Counted from the first letter of the stretch, positions 40,119 to 49,531 are shown. The stretch: DNA of 64,000 nt from Streptomyces roseifaciens (GCF_001445655.1 NZ_LNBE01000003.1:124001-188000), one strand, 5' to 3'. Translations and numbers: made by a program. The notes: generated from the sequence alone by a model not told the origin.

Positions 40119-40790
40119 GTGAAGATGATCGACATCAGTCAGGGTTGGTACGAGGGCATGCCGTCGTACGACGCGCCGTGGTACCCGAAGTTCGGAGTGC
40201 GTCGGGCCATGACGCCGGAGACCGACCCGGCCAAGGGCGGGCGTACCTTCTCCGACCTGCAGATCTTTCCGCACAACGGCTCCCATGTGGAGTCCGGTTA
40301 CCACTTCTACGAGGACCGCGAGAAGATCGACGAGGTCCCCTTGGAGACCTTCGTGGGGCGCGTCTGCATCGCCGACCTGTCACACAAGCGCGATCTGGAC
40401 CCGGTCACGGGGGAGGACCTGGAAAAGGCGCTGCACGAGTTCTGGCAGCCCGGGGACCGGCTGCTGATCCGAACCGACCACCCCAACCGCTACCTGGGGC
40501 GCGAGGATTACTGGGACAAGCCGCCCTACCTCACGGTCTCGGCGGCACAGTGGGCCGCGGACAACGGCGCCGTGCTCGTCGGCATGGACTGCATCACCGA
40601 ACGCCCCGACGACCGCAGTGGTCAGGTGCATCGGAGCCTGCTCGCCGCCGGCATCCCCATCCTGGAGAACATCCAGAACCTCGATCAGATCAGTGTGCCG
40701 GTCGCCCACCTCATGGCGCTGCCGGTCAAGATCGCGGGAGTCGAGGCGGCCCCGGTTCGCGCGGTGGTGTTCGAGGGCTGGCCCCTCTGA
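40119..40790 (+). CDS. Cyclase/kynurenine-formamidase-like hydrolase
   Basis: A 223-residue member of the cyclase superfamily (kynurenine formamidase, isatin hydrolase and polyketide-cyclase relatives). The metal-binding signature HNGSHVESGYHFYED near residue 50 matches the family HxGTHxDxPxH pattern, with Glu replacing the usual Asp and Tyr-His at the end. Further blocks are RLLIRTDHPNRY and GMDCITE. Such enzymes hydrolyse amides, lactones or cyclic carbonyls. GTG 40119 has GGAGG six bases upstream. It opens the plus-strand operon of cluster 1, 30 bp before the LuxC-like reductase. The substrate is unknown. Confidence 0.75.
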   Translation: MKMIDISQGWYEGMPSYDAPWYPKFGVRRAMTPETDPAKGGRTFSDLQIFPHNGSHVESGYHFYEDREKIDEVPLETFVGRVCIADLSHKRDLDPVTGEDLEKALHEFWQPGDRLLIRTDHPNRYLGREDYWDKPPYLTVSAAQWAADNGAVLVGMDCITERPDDRSGQVHRSLLAAGIPILENIQNLDQISVPVAHLMALPVKIAGVEAAPVRAVVFEGWPL

Positions 40791-40824
40791 CCCCCCATCG
40801 AGGCTGCGCCGACAAGGAGCTCCT

Positions 40825-42186
40825 TTGTTTATCCCCATACTCCGGCAGGGCAGCGAGGGCACTTCCCGCGACACACGTGTCCTGCACGCCGTGACCGGTG
40901 CACCGCTGGGAACGCTCCACGAAGCCCCCGCGGTCGTGAATCGGCTGGCAGTGAAGGCTATGCGCACAGCACCCGACACGCCCCCGGGCGAAATCGCCGC
41001 GGTGCTGGCCCAGGCGGGTCGGCTGTTCGCCAGGGCAACGCTCGGCGGGCAGACCCCGGAGGAGTACTTCCGGCTGCAGGCACTGGCCTCCGGGGTGCCC
41101 ATAGCGGTCGCCCGTCGCACCGCGGAGCGCTTGGCGGAGGAGTGCGGGCTGCTCGCGGACGTGACCGAGGAACAACGACCCGCGGGTACCGGACCCGGCC
41201 GCCCCGCCCGATGGGCACGCCGCGGATCGGTACTCGCGGTCGTGGCGCCCAGCAACCACCCAGGCACTCACATCGCCTGGTTGCAGGCCATCGCCCTTGG
41301 CTATGGCGTCGCGGTGCGTCCGGGCGCGCGCGATCCCATCACGCCGCTACGACTGGCAAGGGCACTGCTGGAGGCCGGCCTACACGCTGGTCGGCTGAGC
41401 CTGCTGCCGGGCTCCCACGCCGCAGCGGACGCGCTGGTCGCAGCCGCTGACCTGGCGCTCGTCTACGGAAGCGAGGCGACGGTCGCCCGCATGCGTGGCA
41501 ATGACCGAGTTTTGGTGCGTGGGCCCGGCCGCAGCAAGATCCTGGTGGACGTCCCGCTGGATGACGACATCCTGGACTACCTCGTCGCCGAGATCGCCGA
41601 CGACGGCGGTGTCCGCTGCACCAACGCCACGGCCATCTTCACATCGGGCGACCAGCAGGCCCTGGCCGATGCTCTGGCGGAGCGACTGGCCGCGCTCCCG
41701 CTGCTCCCCGTGACGGACCCCGGTGCGGAGCTTCCGGCTCGTCCCGTGAAAGAAGCGCGGGCGCTTCGATCCGCGCTCGTCGCAGCCGCGCAGGGAGCGG
41801 CGGACGTGGCGGAGCGGCATTACGCCGGCGATCCGACACCGGTCATCGACGGTGACGCCGCCGTCCTGCGCCCGGCTGTGATGTGGGTGGACAGATCCGA
41901 CCACCCTGGACTGCGAACGGAACTCCCCTTCCCCTGCGTCTGGGTCGCGCCGTGGCGCGCGGGCGAGGGGCTCGGTCCGCTGGACGACTCCTTGGCACTG
42001 ACCCTGCTCACGGAGAACGACGTGCTGGTGGCCGAAGCACTGGACGCCCCCACGGTCCGGACAGTCATCCACGGCAAGGTCACGGGCTGGTGGGCGGATC
42101 CGTATCTGCCGCACGACGGATACCTCGGACAGTTCCTCCGAGAAGCACGCGGCTTCGCCGTCTCCACCAAAAGGACAGCGGAATGA
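40825..42186 (+). CDS. LuxC-like acyl reductase / aldehyde dehydrogenase family
   Basis: A 453-residue aldehyde-dehydrogenase-fold protein of the acyl-reductase (LuxC/EhpG-like) type. The cofactor region is VLAVVAPSNHPGTHIAWLQ near residue 135, the middle has ALVYGSEATVARMR, and the catalytic cysteine is in DDGGVRCTNATAIF near residue 265. With the LuxE/EhpF-like protein at 37705 it would reduce an activated carboxylate to an aldehyde with NADPH. The TTG start at 40825 has AAGGAG five bases upstream. The stop overlaps the start of the SDR gene (AATGA). Pairing across the two divergent operons is inferred, not shown. Confidence 0.76.
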   Translation: MFIPILRQGSEGTSRDTRVLHAVTGAPLGTLHEAPAVVNRLAVKAMRTAPDTPPGEIAAVLAQAGRLFARATLGGQTPEEYFRLQALASGVPIAVARRTAERLAEECGLLADVTEEQRPAGTGPGRPARWARRGSVLAVVAPSNHPGTHIAWLQAIALGYGVAVRPGARDPITPLRLARALLEAGLHAGRLSLLPGSHAAADALVAAADLALVYGSEATVARMRGNDRVLVRGPGRSKILVDVPLDDDILDYLVAEIADDGGVRCTNATAIFTSGDQQALADALAERLAALPLLPVTDPGAELPARPVKEARALRSALVAAAQGAADVAERHYAGDPTPVIDGDAAVLRPAVMWVDRSDHPGLRTELPFPCVWVAPWRAGEGLGPLDDSLALTLLTENDVLVAEALDAPTVRTVIHGKVTGWWADPYLPHDGYLGQFLREARGFAVSTKRTAE

Positions 42187-42923
42187 CCCTCGAAGGCAAA
42201 CGCGTACTGATCACCGGGGCGTCTGGAGACCTCGGCAAGGCGATGGCCCACACGTTCCTCGGTCTCGGCGCCGATCTGGCCCTGCAGTACCGCAGTAACT
42301 CCTCGCCGATCGACTTGCTCCTCAAGGAGGCCGAGAAGAGGGGCCGTGAGGCGTTCTCCGTCGCCGTGGACCTGGCCGAGCCGGACGGGGCCGACCGACT
42401 GGCTTCCGAGGTACTACGACGCTGGCCCTCGCTCGACGGGCTGGTCAACAACGCCGGAGGAGCACGCCCTCAGCCCTTTGACGAGATCACCCCGGACGCA
42501 TGGGAACGGGCACTGCACCTCAACCTCACCAGCCCTTTCCGCCTGCTCCAACTGCTCCTGCCGGCGCTGCGCAAGCAGGGCGGGTCGGTCGTGAACATCT
42601 CGAGCGTCGCAGCACTGACGGGCGGCGCGTTCGGGCCGCAGTACGCCGCGAGCAAGGCCGGGCTGCTCGGCCTCACCCGTAGCGCGGCCCGTGACCTCGG
42701 CCGTTACGGGATTCGGGTCAACGCCATAGCACCGGGGCCGGTGGAGTCGGCGATGACCTCCTCGCTTGACGGGCCCGTGCTCGACGGCATCATCGGCGCC
42801 ACCGCGCTGCGCCGACTCGTCGACCCCAGGGAAATCGCGGAAACCGCCGCCTTCCTGCTCGGCCCCGGATCGGCCGTGTCCGGACAGACCCTCGTCGTCG
42901 ACGCGGGCCGCCACTTCATCTGA
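42183..42923 (+). CDS. SDR-family oxidoreductase
   Basis: A 246-residue classical short-chain dehydrogenase. The cofactor site is ITGASGDLGKAM at residues 10-21, followed by LVNNAGGARPQPFD, the catalytic FGPQYAASKAGLLG near residue 155, and VNAIAPGPVESAM. It is distinct from the SDR at 31288. Its ATG overlaps the reductase stop, so the aldehyde or a ring hydroxyl made by the preceding enzymes is the likely substrate. Confidence 0.84.
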   Translation: MTLEGKRVLITGASGDLGKAMAHTFLGLGADLALQYRSNSSPIDLLLKEAEKRGREAFSVAVDLAEPDGADRLASEVLRRWPSLDGLVNNAGGARPQPFDEITPDAWERALHLNLTSPFRLLQLLLPALRKQGGSVVNISSVAALTGGAFGPQYAASKAGLLGLTRSAARDLGRYGIRVNAIAPGPVESAMTSSLDGPVLDGIIGATALRRLVDPREIAETAAFLLGPGSAVSGQTLVVDAGRHFI

Positions 42924-42972
42924 GGACGCATCAGCAGATCGCGTCACCGCAAACGATTCGGAGACTGTGCAC

Positions 42973-44709
42973 ATGTACGTACTGGGCATCAACCTGAGCC
43001 ACGACCGGGCCGCTTGCCTGCTCAAGGACGGACGCGTCATCGTCGCGGTCGAAGAGGAGAGGCTCGACCGGCTCAAGCACTCCGAGGGCTTCATCATCCA
43101 CGGGCACTTCGAGAAGCTGTCCAAGGTGCTGCCGATGAAGGCAGTCACGTACTGCCTCGACGCGGCCGGGATCGGTATCGACGACGTGGACCTGGTCGTG
43201 GGCAACCGTCCCTTGGGCGACGAAGCCGAGGAACGCATCCTGCGCGAACTGCCCATCCGCGACAAGAGCAAGATCCACAGCCTGCCGATGCCGTCGCACC
43301 ACCTGGCCCATGCGTACGCCGGTTACCTGGCTTCACCCTTTGACGAGGCCGCAGTCCTGGTCGTCGACGGAGTCGGCAGCAAGGTGCCCGGCACCGGCCG
43401 GATCGAGAAGCACACCATCTTCGATGGGGAGGGCACGTCCCTACGGCGCGCCCACTCCGAGACCTACCCGGAGGACTGGAGCGAGGTCGGGCTGGGCCTC
43501 TTCTACAGCTTCTTCACCGCGAAGCTCGGATTCGTCACCCGCTGGGGACACCCCACGTTCGGTGACTTCGGCTGCGGCGGCTACACCGAAGCGGGCAAGA
43601 CCATGGGACTGGCGCCCTACGGCCGGCCCCATCCGGAGTGGGAGAACCTGCTCACGGTCAAGGGAGGCAACGTCGAAGCACGCACCGAGGATCTCGAGAA
43701 GGCGTGGGCGTCCTGGCTCGCCTCCGACGGCGTGGGGTTCGACCCCAAGCAGAAGGATGCCTGGAAGCACCAGTTCGCCAAGGACCTGGCCTTCAAGGTC
43801 CAGGACGAGACCGAGGAAGCCATGCTGCAACTCGCCCGCCACGCCCATGAGGTGACCGGACGCAGCAAGCTCTGCATCACCGGTGGGGTTGCCCTCAACT
43901 CCGTCGCCAATCAGCGGATCGTTGCGGAAGGACCCTTCGACGAGGTGTACATACTGCCGCCTGCGGGGGATGCCGGCATTGCCATCGGCGCCGCCTACTA
44001 CGGCTACTACGCGATCGCGGGCGGCACCGAGCGGCACGCCCTGCGCTCGGGCGCGACGGGCCGTGTCTATTCCGAGCAGGAGATCGCGCAGGCCGTGCAA
44101 GCGGCTGGAGACAAGGTCGAGTCGCGCAAGGCGACGGTCGCTGAGGTCGCGAAGCTGCTGGCCGAGCATCGCCTGGTCGGCTGGTTCCAGGGTGGTTCGG
44201 AGATCGGACCGCGAGCGCTCGGACACCGCAGCATGCTCGCCGATCCGCGCCATCCGCAGGTCCGCGACTACTTGAACGAGGTTGTCAAGCACCGCGAGGT
44301 CTTCCGGCCGTTCGCCCCCTCTGTCCTCCGTGAGGAGGCAGACAAGTGGTTCGACATGCGCGGTGACAGCCCCTTCATGCTGCTCGTACCTGATGTCCTG
44401 GAGCGTCGTCGCGCCGAGGTGCCCGCCATCACACACGTGGACGGAACAGCTCGCGTTCAGACTGTCGAGGCAGACGTCAATCCCCGCTACCACGAGCTGA
44501 TCTCGCACTTCGCCGAGCTCACAGGTGTGCCGGTGGTCCTGAACACCTCGTACAACGACGCCGGTGAACCCATCGTGGAGACGCCTCAGGACGCGGTCAG
44601 GACGTTCCTGAACACAGAGCTCGATCACCTTTACATCGGCGATCTCCTGCTGACCAAGACTGGCCGCGAGCTCCCGGACCGGCACCCGAGCCGGCAGCCG
44701 CTGGCATGA
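42973..44709 (+). CDS. O-carbamoyltransferase, NodU/CmcH family
   Basis: A 578-residue carbamoyltransferase that makes carbamoyl-adenylate from carbamoyl phosphate and ATP and transfers it to a hydroxyl. The N-terminal Kae1-like domain starts at MYVLGINLSHDRAACLL and holds the metal-binding HHLAHAYAGYL near residue 113 and VLVVDGVGS. The ATP site includes ITGGVALNSVANQ and PPAGDAGIAIGAA. The C-terminal YrdC-like part has GWFQGGSEIGPRALGHRS near residue 405, FRPFAPSV and VVLNTSYNDAGEPIV. Length and motifs are complete. With a carboxylate-to-alcohol route encoded next to it, a hydroxymethyl carbamate is a reasonable inference. Confidence 0.9.
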   Translation: MYVLGINLSHDRAACLLKDGRVIVAVEEERLDRLKHSEGFIIHGHFEKLSKVLPMKAVTYCLDAAGIGIDDVDLVVGNRPLGDEAEERILRELPIRDKSKIHSLPMPSHHLAHAYAGYLASPFDEAAVLVVDGVGSKVPGTGRIEKHTIFDGEGTSLRRAHSETYPEDWSEVGLGLFYSFFTAKLGFVTRWGHPTFGDFGCGGYTEAGKTMGLAPYGRPHPEWENLLTVKGGNVEARTEDLEKAWASWLASDGVGFDPKQKDAWKHQFAKDLAFKVQDETEEAMLQLARHAHEVTGRSKLCITGGVALNSVANQRIVAEGPFDEVYILPPAGDAGIAIGAAYYGYYAIAGGTERHALRSGATGRVYSEQEIAQAVQAAGDKVESRKATVAEVAKLLAEHRLVGWFQGGSEIGPRALGHRSMLADPRHPQVRDYLNEVVKHREVFRPFAPSVLREEADKWFDMRGDSPFMLLVPDVLERRRAEVPAITHVDGTARVQTVEADVNPRYHELISHFAELTGVPVVLNTSYNDAGEPIVETPQDAVRTFLNTELDHLYIGDLLLTKTGRELPDRHPSRQPLA

Positions 44710-45005
44710 CGACGAAGCGACTGCTCGACGAAGTGCTCGCGGAACTGCTCGACACGACAGACCAGAGCAATCCCCTGGACTACGCCATCGTTGCCGCAGT
44801 CGAAGGCGCCGCACTGATCGCCGTGGCAGCCGAGGAAGCCGAACGCGACGCCGATGGTGGCAAGCCGGTGGAGCTGGCCCAGGAAGCTCTCGGGGCAATG
44901 CGGGCCTGTGTAGTCGCCACCACGCTGTCGGTACGGACGCTTGAGGACCGGCGCCGGTCGACGGGCAAGCGGACCGTTGACGGTCGTACAGCGGCCCTGT
45001 CGTAG
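44706..45005 (+). CDS. Small helical hypothetical protein
   Basis: A 99-residue, almost entirely helical acidic protein (LLDEVLAELLDTTDQSN, AIVAAVEGAALIAVAAEEAE, LAQEALGAMRACVVATTLSV). Its ATG overlaps the carbamoyltransferase stop, so it is co-translated. I do not recognise a family; it might be a partner subunit or a carrier, but there is no phosphopantetheine-type DSL motif. Confidence 0.6.
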   Translation: MTTKRLLDEVLAELLDTTDQSNPLDYAIVAAVEGAALIAVAAEEAERDADGGKPVELAQEALGAMRACVVATTLSVRTLEDRRRSTGKRTVDGRTAALS

Positions 45006-45057
45006 GACTGGAGCAGTGACACGACGTCGGCCGCGATTGATTCAAGGAGGACCTCGC

Positions 45058-46053
45058 ATGAGTTCACGAGCTCTCGCACATCACGAATGCCGAGACGCCT
45101 TGCCCGCCTTGAACAGGCGCCTTGATGATCCGCGGCCGGAGCTCCTGCTGGTAGGTGGGGAACCGGGTGAGTACGACGGCTGGGCCCGACGTTCCATCGA
45201 GCGCCGGTACCGCCTGCTGTCCCTGGCGAGCGGCAGCGTTGGCGATCAGCTCAGCGGCACGGCCACCCTGGCGGGGGTGTCCACCTTTCAAGAGGACAGA
45301 GTGGAACAGGCAGTCTCCCTCGCGGAGAGGGCCGGCCTTCCTGCAGGGTCTTTACTGACCGTCATGCGATGCCGCGTGGGACAGGCTGTGGAGCCTGTCC
45401 CACCGGCCTCCGTCCACCAATCCGAACTGACGGCACTGGCCGTCTCGGTGATCCGGCACGGGCGACTATCGCCCCTATTCGTCGCTCGCCCGGAACAGGA
45501 AGCCGGCGCCATGACGGATTCCGGTTATGTCGTGGATGCGGCGGATCCCCTTCTCAACAGCAGCGGGGTGGTCGATTCGCTGTGGGCCATGCACCGGAGG
45601 TTTGACATCGAGGAGGGGGTCACCGCCTCCGAGTTCCGGATCTATGGCAGGCGGGCTGTCGGCGTGGGGGTGAGGGGCCTGCTGGGATCCGACCTCTTGC
45701 TGCGTGCCGGCTCGCTGGCCACTGGTACAGACTTCGCTCTCGCCTGGGCTGACCTGGCCGTGGGCGTCGAGCCTGATCTCGCACCGCGCCGTTGCGGGGC
45801 CGCAGGAGTGCGGTTCTTCTACCCGCAAACCGATCTCACACTCGATGAACTGCGGCTGGAGACATCGACACTTCCGGGTGGAATCTGGGAAGTTCAACTC
45901 TCCGCCAAACCGGGCATGATCGTCCGGGCCCACGGCGGCACTTGCGCTGCCACACCACTGGCGTTGGCCACCGCTGTGGGCGAGGACGGCGCAGCGTGCA
46001 GACGCGCACTTGATCTCCTGCCGCAGGCACTGCACATCCGCGGTCGGCTGTAG
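45058..46053 (+). CDS. Degenerate ATP-grasp-like protein
   Basis: A 331-residue protein. Its second half resembles the end of an ATP-grasp ligase: RRAVGVGVRGLLGSDLL, TGTDFALAWADLAVGVEPD, and a C-terminal domain (CGAAGVRFFYPQTDLTL, PGGIWEVQLSAKPGMIV) parallel to that of the neighbouring ligase (IIGLRWMAKPGDHVVIKYP). The ATP-binding lysines and the metal-binding E-x-N signature are not visible, and the first 200 residues are unlike a normal ATP-grasp fold. It may be an inactive partner or scaffold for the true ligase at 46094, or a diverged enzyme. ATG 45058 has AAGGAGG. Confidence 0.5.
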   Translation: MSSRALAHHECRDALPALNRRLDDPRPELLLVGGEPGEYDGWARRSIERRYRLLSLASGSVGDQLSGTATLAGVSTFQEDRVEQAVSLAERAGLPAGSLLTVMRCRVGQAVEPVPPASVHQSELTALAVSVIRHGRLSPLFVARPEQEAGAMTDSGYVVDAADPLLNSSGVVDSLWAMHRRFDIEEGVTASEFRIYGRRAVGVGVRGLLGSDLLLRAGSLATGTDFALAWADLAVGVEPDLAPRRCGAAGVRFFYPQTDLTLDELRLETSTLPGGIWEVQLSAKPGMIVRAHGGTCAATPLALATAVGEDGAACRRALDLLPQALHIRGRL

Positions 46054-46093
46054 CTCAACACACCCTTTGACGACAGAATAAATAGGAGCAAAT

Positions 46094-47377
46094 ATGCCTG
46101 AAACCCGCACACTGTTGATGATCGCCTCCTCGCTCAACCCCGACCTGCTGAAGACACCGCACGAGCTGGGTCTGGAAGTGGTTCTCGCAGCGGCCGTGCC
46201 GCCGGCGGACGACAGCCTGTACGACGTCCACCTGGCGGTCGACGAGATGGATGAGGAATCCGTCCTCGCCGCAGTCCGTAGTTATGTTGCCGATGGCGGC
46301 AAGGTGGACGCGGTCGCCACCTTCCATGAGGGCGCACTTCATGTGGCTGCCAGGGTCTCCGCCGAGCTCGGCCTTCCGGGTAATTCCCCGGAAGCCGTAC
46401 GGGCCATGCGTGACAAGTACGTGACGGGGCAGGTTCTCGCCGAAGCCGGTGTGCTCACTCCCCAGACCAAGGTCGTCACCACCTTCTCCCAGGCCGAGGC
46501 CGTCGCGGCAGAGCTCGGCTTTCCTTTGGTCCTCAAGCCCCAGGCCAGTGGTGCAAGCCAGGGCGTGACAAAGGTCGAGAACGCGGCAGAGCTGAAGGCA
46601 GCCTTCGAGAACATCATCGGGCTGTACGAACCGGAGTCCTTCACTGAGGGCGAGTACTCGGTTCCCAACGTCGCTCACATCTACGCCTACCCGCAGGCGC
46701 AGGGGGTGCTGATACAGGAATACGTATCGGGCGACGAGTTCGCTGTGGACCTGGTTTACGGCGGAGGCGAGTTCCGCCCTATGGCTATTCACGACAAGCC
46801 GTACCCCTTCGCCGAACCGCACTTCATCGAGGGTGCTTATGCGACGCCGTCGGCTCTCCCCGAGGCTGATCAGATGCGGATCGTCGAGACCTCTGTGGCA
46901 GCCCTGAAGGCACTGGGCGCAAGCGTCGGCGGGGCGCACGTCGAGCTGCGGCTGACGGATGAGGGGCCGAAGATCATCGAGGTGAACGGGCGCCTGGGCG
47001 GCACCACTGCCTTCGTTCAGGAGTCGATCCGGGAGTCGACTGGGGTATGGGGGCCGCGGGAGTACCTGAGGGCAGTGCTCGGCGAACCGGTGGACTTCAC
47101 TGTGAAGCCGCAACCGACACCCGCTGGCTTTACTCCGCTGCTTGCCGACCGCACCGGCGAAATAGCCGGCTTCGAAGGCATTGCCGAAGCCGAGGCCGTC
47201 CCCGGAATCATCGGGCTGCGCTGGATGGCCAAGCCGGGCGATCACGTGGTGATCAAGTATCCGGAGAACCCCGTGTCGTGCTTTGCCCTTGTGCTCGCCA
47301 AGGGAGAGTCCCGTGAAGACGTCCTCTCCGCGTTGGAAGGCGCCGAAAAGGCCCTGAAGCCCGTCTATACCAACTGA
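46094..47377 (+). CDS. ATP-grasp carboxylate-amine ligase
   Basis: A 427-residue ATP-grasp ligase, which joins a carboxylate to an amine through an acyl phosphate. The ATP site has FPLVLKPQASGASQGVTKV near residue 150 and VLIQEYVSGDEFAVDLV near residue 212. The metal-binding signature HVELRLTDEGPKIIEVNGR near residue 290 has Glu and Asn in the expected places. A C-terminal domain of the type found in L-amino-acid ligases follows (about residues 330-425). It probably adds an amino acid to the cluster product or makes a dipeptide. AGGAGC precedes the ATG. Confidence 0.84.
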   Translation: MPETRTLLMIASSLNPDLLKTPHELGLEVVLAAAVPPADDSLYDVHLAVDEMDEESVLAAVRSYVADGGKVDAVATFHEGALHVAARVSAELGLPGNSPEAVRAMRDKYVTGQVLAEAGVLTPQTKVVTTFSQAEAVAAELGFPLVLKPQASGASQGVTKVENAAELKAAFENIIGLYEPESFTEGEYSVPNVAHIYAYPQAQGVLIQEYVSGDEFAVDLVYGGGEFRPMAIHDKPYPFAEPHFIEGAYATPSALPEADQMRIVETSVAALKALGASVGGAHVELRLTDEGPKIIEVNGRLGGTTAFVQESIRESTGVWGPREYLRAVLGEPVDFTVKPQPTPAGFTPLLADRTGEIAGFEGIAEAEAVPGIIGLRWMAKPGDHVVIKYPENPVSCFALVLAKGESREDVLSALEGAEKALKPVYTN

Positions 47378-47393
47378 CCTCCGGGAAACAGCC

Positions 47394-48842
47394 ATGTCGA
47401 GTCCGATACAGAAGCTGCCGGAAGCATCATCGCCGGACCGCTCGGCTACTCCTCCCGCGGCCGGTTCGGGAAGTGCTGCCCCCGGTGCCGGGCTGCCGGC
47501 CAGGCTCCGGCAGCGGCACATGACCATGATCGGTCTCGGCGGAGCGATCGGCGCCGGACTCTTCGTGGGCTCGGGGGCCGCCATTGCCGTCGCGGGACCG
47601 GGCGTGCTCGTCAGCTTTGTCCTGGCCGCCCTGCTGACCGTGCTGATCATGCGCATGATGGGAGAGATGTCGGTCGCCCTGCCGGCGTCGGGATCATTCT
47701 CCACACACGCTGAGCGCGCCTGGGGCAGCTGGGCGGGGTTCACCATCGGCTGGCTCTACTGGAGCCTTATGGTCGTGGTGATCGCCATCGAAGCCATGGG
47801 TGCTGCGGTGATCGTGAACGGCTGGCTGCCAGGTGTGGACACCTGGGTGTGGGTGCTGCTGTTCATGGCCGCGCTCACAGTGGCCAATCTCGCTGCGGTC
47901 GGTACCTTCGGCGAATTCGAATTCTGGCTGGCGGTGCTCAAGGTAGGGGCGATCATCGGGTTCCTCATCCTGGGCACCCTGGCGGTTGCCGGGGCGTTGC
48001 CGGGGGAGAAGGCCATCGGGTTCAACAACCTGACGCAACACGGTGGCTTTCTCCCGCACGGCTGGAGCGGCGTTGTTTCCGGCCTGCTCATCGTCATCTT
48101 CTCGTTCGGCGGCATTGAAATCGTCACGCTCGCAGCCGCGGAGTCAACGGACCCCGTACGCGCACTGGGCAGCGCAATGCGAAGTGCTATCTGGCGGTTG
48201 CTGCTGTTCTACATCGGCTCCATGGCTGTCGCGGTGACAGTGCTTCCGTGGAACGACAGCAAGGTCGGGAAGAGCCCCTTCGTCGCGGTCCTCGAACGCA
48301 TCGGAGTGCCCGGCGCCGCCCAGGTCATGAACGTTGTCCTGCTGGCCGCGCTGTTGTCTGCTCTCAACGCCAACCTCTACGCGTCCTCGCGGATGATTTA
48401 CTCCCTGGCGGAACGGGGTGAAGCGCCACAGGCATTGCGGAAGCTCTCCCGCACTGGCGTACCGCGGCATGCTGTGCTGGTCTCCGTGGCGTTCGGCTTC
48501 TTCTCCGTCCTGCTGAACTTCAAATGGCCCGACACGGTGTTCCTCTGGCTGCTCAACTCAGTGGGCATCATCGGGCTCGTGGTCTGGATTGCTGTAGCCG
48601 TAACCCAGTTACGGCTGCGCAGCCAGCTGGAGCGCACGACGCCGGAACGGTTGCGGTTGCGGGTGTGGGGATTCCCGTGGCTGACGATTCTGGCATTGAT
48701 GGCGATGGCCGCGGTGATAGGTCTGTTGGCAGTGGACGAGGAGAGCCGCCCTCAGGTCGTGGGGAGTGGCGCTCTGACCGCGCTCTTCTTGACGCTCGGA
48801 GTGGTGCGACACCGACGGCGCATCACTTCCGGGACTGGGTGA
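47394..48842 (+). CDS. Amino acid permease, AAT family
   Basis: A 482-residue amino acid transporter of the APC superfamily. About twelve membrane helices are evident, beginning with the family signature HMTMIGLGGAIGAGLFVGSG near residue 42 and including FSFGGIEIVTLAAAESTDP near residue 240. Family members are proton-driven importers such as GABA or aromatic-amino-acid permeases. As the last gene of the cluster 1 operon it may import the amino acid used by the ligase or export a product. A strong bidirectional terminator follows. Confidence 0.87.
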   Translation: MSSPIQKLPEASSPDRSATPPAAGSGSAAPGAGLPARLRQRHMTMIGLGGAIGAGLFVGSGAAIAVAGPGVLVSFVLAALLTVLIMRMMGEMSVALPASGSFSTHAERAWGSWAGFTIGWLYWSLMVVVIAIEAMGAAVIVNGWLPGVDTWVWVLLFMAALTVANLAAVGTFGEFEFWLAVLKVGAIIGFLILGTLAVAGALPGEKAIGFNNLTQHGGFLPHGWSGVVSGLLIVIFSFGGIEIVTLAAAESTDPVRALGSAMRSAIWRLLLFYIGSMAVAVTVLPWNDSKVGKSPFVAVLERIGVPGAAQVMNVVLLAALLSALNANLYASSRMIYSLAERGEAPQALRKLSRTGVPRHAVLVSVAFGFFSVLLNFKWPDTVFLWLLNSVGIIGLVVWIAVAVTQLRLRSQLERTTPERLRLRVWGFPWLTILALMAMAAVIGLLAVDEESRPQVVGSGALTALFLTLGVVRHRRRITSGTG

Positions 48843-48868
48843 CCGGACAGGGCTGGTAGAGGATCACC

Positions 48869-48907
48869 GGGTGTGCGGACGTGCCTGCAGGGTACGTCCG
48901 CACACCC
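48869..48907. terminator. Bidirectional terminator, 14-bp perfect stem
   Basis: GGGTGTGCGGACGT (48869-48882) pairs perfectly with ACGTCCGCACACCC (48894-48907) around an 11-base loop. It lies between the convergent permease and PadR-family genes. Confidence 0.82.
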
Positions 48908-48916
48908 ACTTGAGCG

Positions 48917-49459
48917 TCAGGCATCACCCTCCGACGCCTCGCGTAGCTCCCGCAGCTTCTCACCGAGCCAGGCACGTTCCGCCTGCTGTGCAGCCCGAGC
49001 CATGATCAGCATGCCTTTGCGGTAGGGATCTTGAACATCCTTGATGCGTACGGGGGTGCCCGAACGGCTGAAGAAACTGGCCGGCTGGTTGAGGAAGTCC
49101 AGCCGCTGCTGCAACACGGCGGCTTGTTGAGCGGGGTCCGTGAGCTGGCTGAGGAAGGCGAGCAGGGTGAAGAAGGCGCCGCCGTCCGTGATCTCGGTCG
49201 GCTTCGGATGCGCCAGACGCTGCAACAACTCGGCTCGTCCCTCGGCCGTGATGCTCAGTATGTGACGGGCCGGAGCGCTGTCGCCGGGCTCGGACCGTCG
49301 CTCGACGTATCCAACCTGGCGCAGGCGGTTGATGGCCGGATACAGGGCTCCGTCACTCACGGGCCGGTTGTGCCCTATCAGGTCCGAGATGTGGCGGCGG
49401 AGTTCGTAGGCATGCATGGGGCGCTCGGCGAGAAAGCCAAGGACGGAGAGCGTCAGCAC
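48917..49459 (-). CDS. PadR-family transcriptional regulator
   Basis: A 180-residue PadR-type repressor. The winged helix spans residues 1-85 (LSVLGFLAERPMHAYELRR, VSDGALYPAINRLRQVGYV, HILSITAEGRAELL), followed by the long C-terminal dimerisation helices (TLLAFLSQLTDPAQQAAVL, AAQQAERAWLGEKL). PadR proteins typically repress a divergently transcribed enzyme or efflux gene; here the divergent genes are a quinone-reductase-like enzyme and a MATE pump. The inverted repeat at 49532-49564 is its probable operator. Confidence 0.85.
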   Translation of the reverse strand: MLTLSVLGFLAERPMHAYELRRHISDLIGHNRPVSDGALYPAINRLRQVGYVERRSEPGDSAPARHILSITAEGRAELLQRLAHPKPTEITDGGAFFTLLAFLSQLTDPAQQAAVLQQRLDFLNQPASFFSRSGTPVRIKDVQDPYRKGMLIMARAAQQAERAWLGEKLRELREASEGDA

Positions 49460-49531
49460 AGTCTTCCTGCCTTGTGGGTCGAGGTGGCGGATACGGGGCG
49501 TTCGGCCCGGTTTTCATGATCACGATTGCGA

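Noticed and set aside
43441..45045. 534-codon minus-strand frame
   Set aside because: Antisense to the complete carbamoyltransferase gene.
46055..47746. 563-codon minus-strand frame
   Set aside because: Antisense to the ATP-grasp ligase and the permease start.
35136..48842. Phenazine or catechol-siderophore cluster
   Set aside because: EhpF/LuxC-like and isochorismate genes suggested it, but no PhzB/D/F/G, isochorismatase, dihydroxybenzoate dehydrogenase or NRPS is present.
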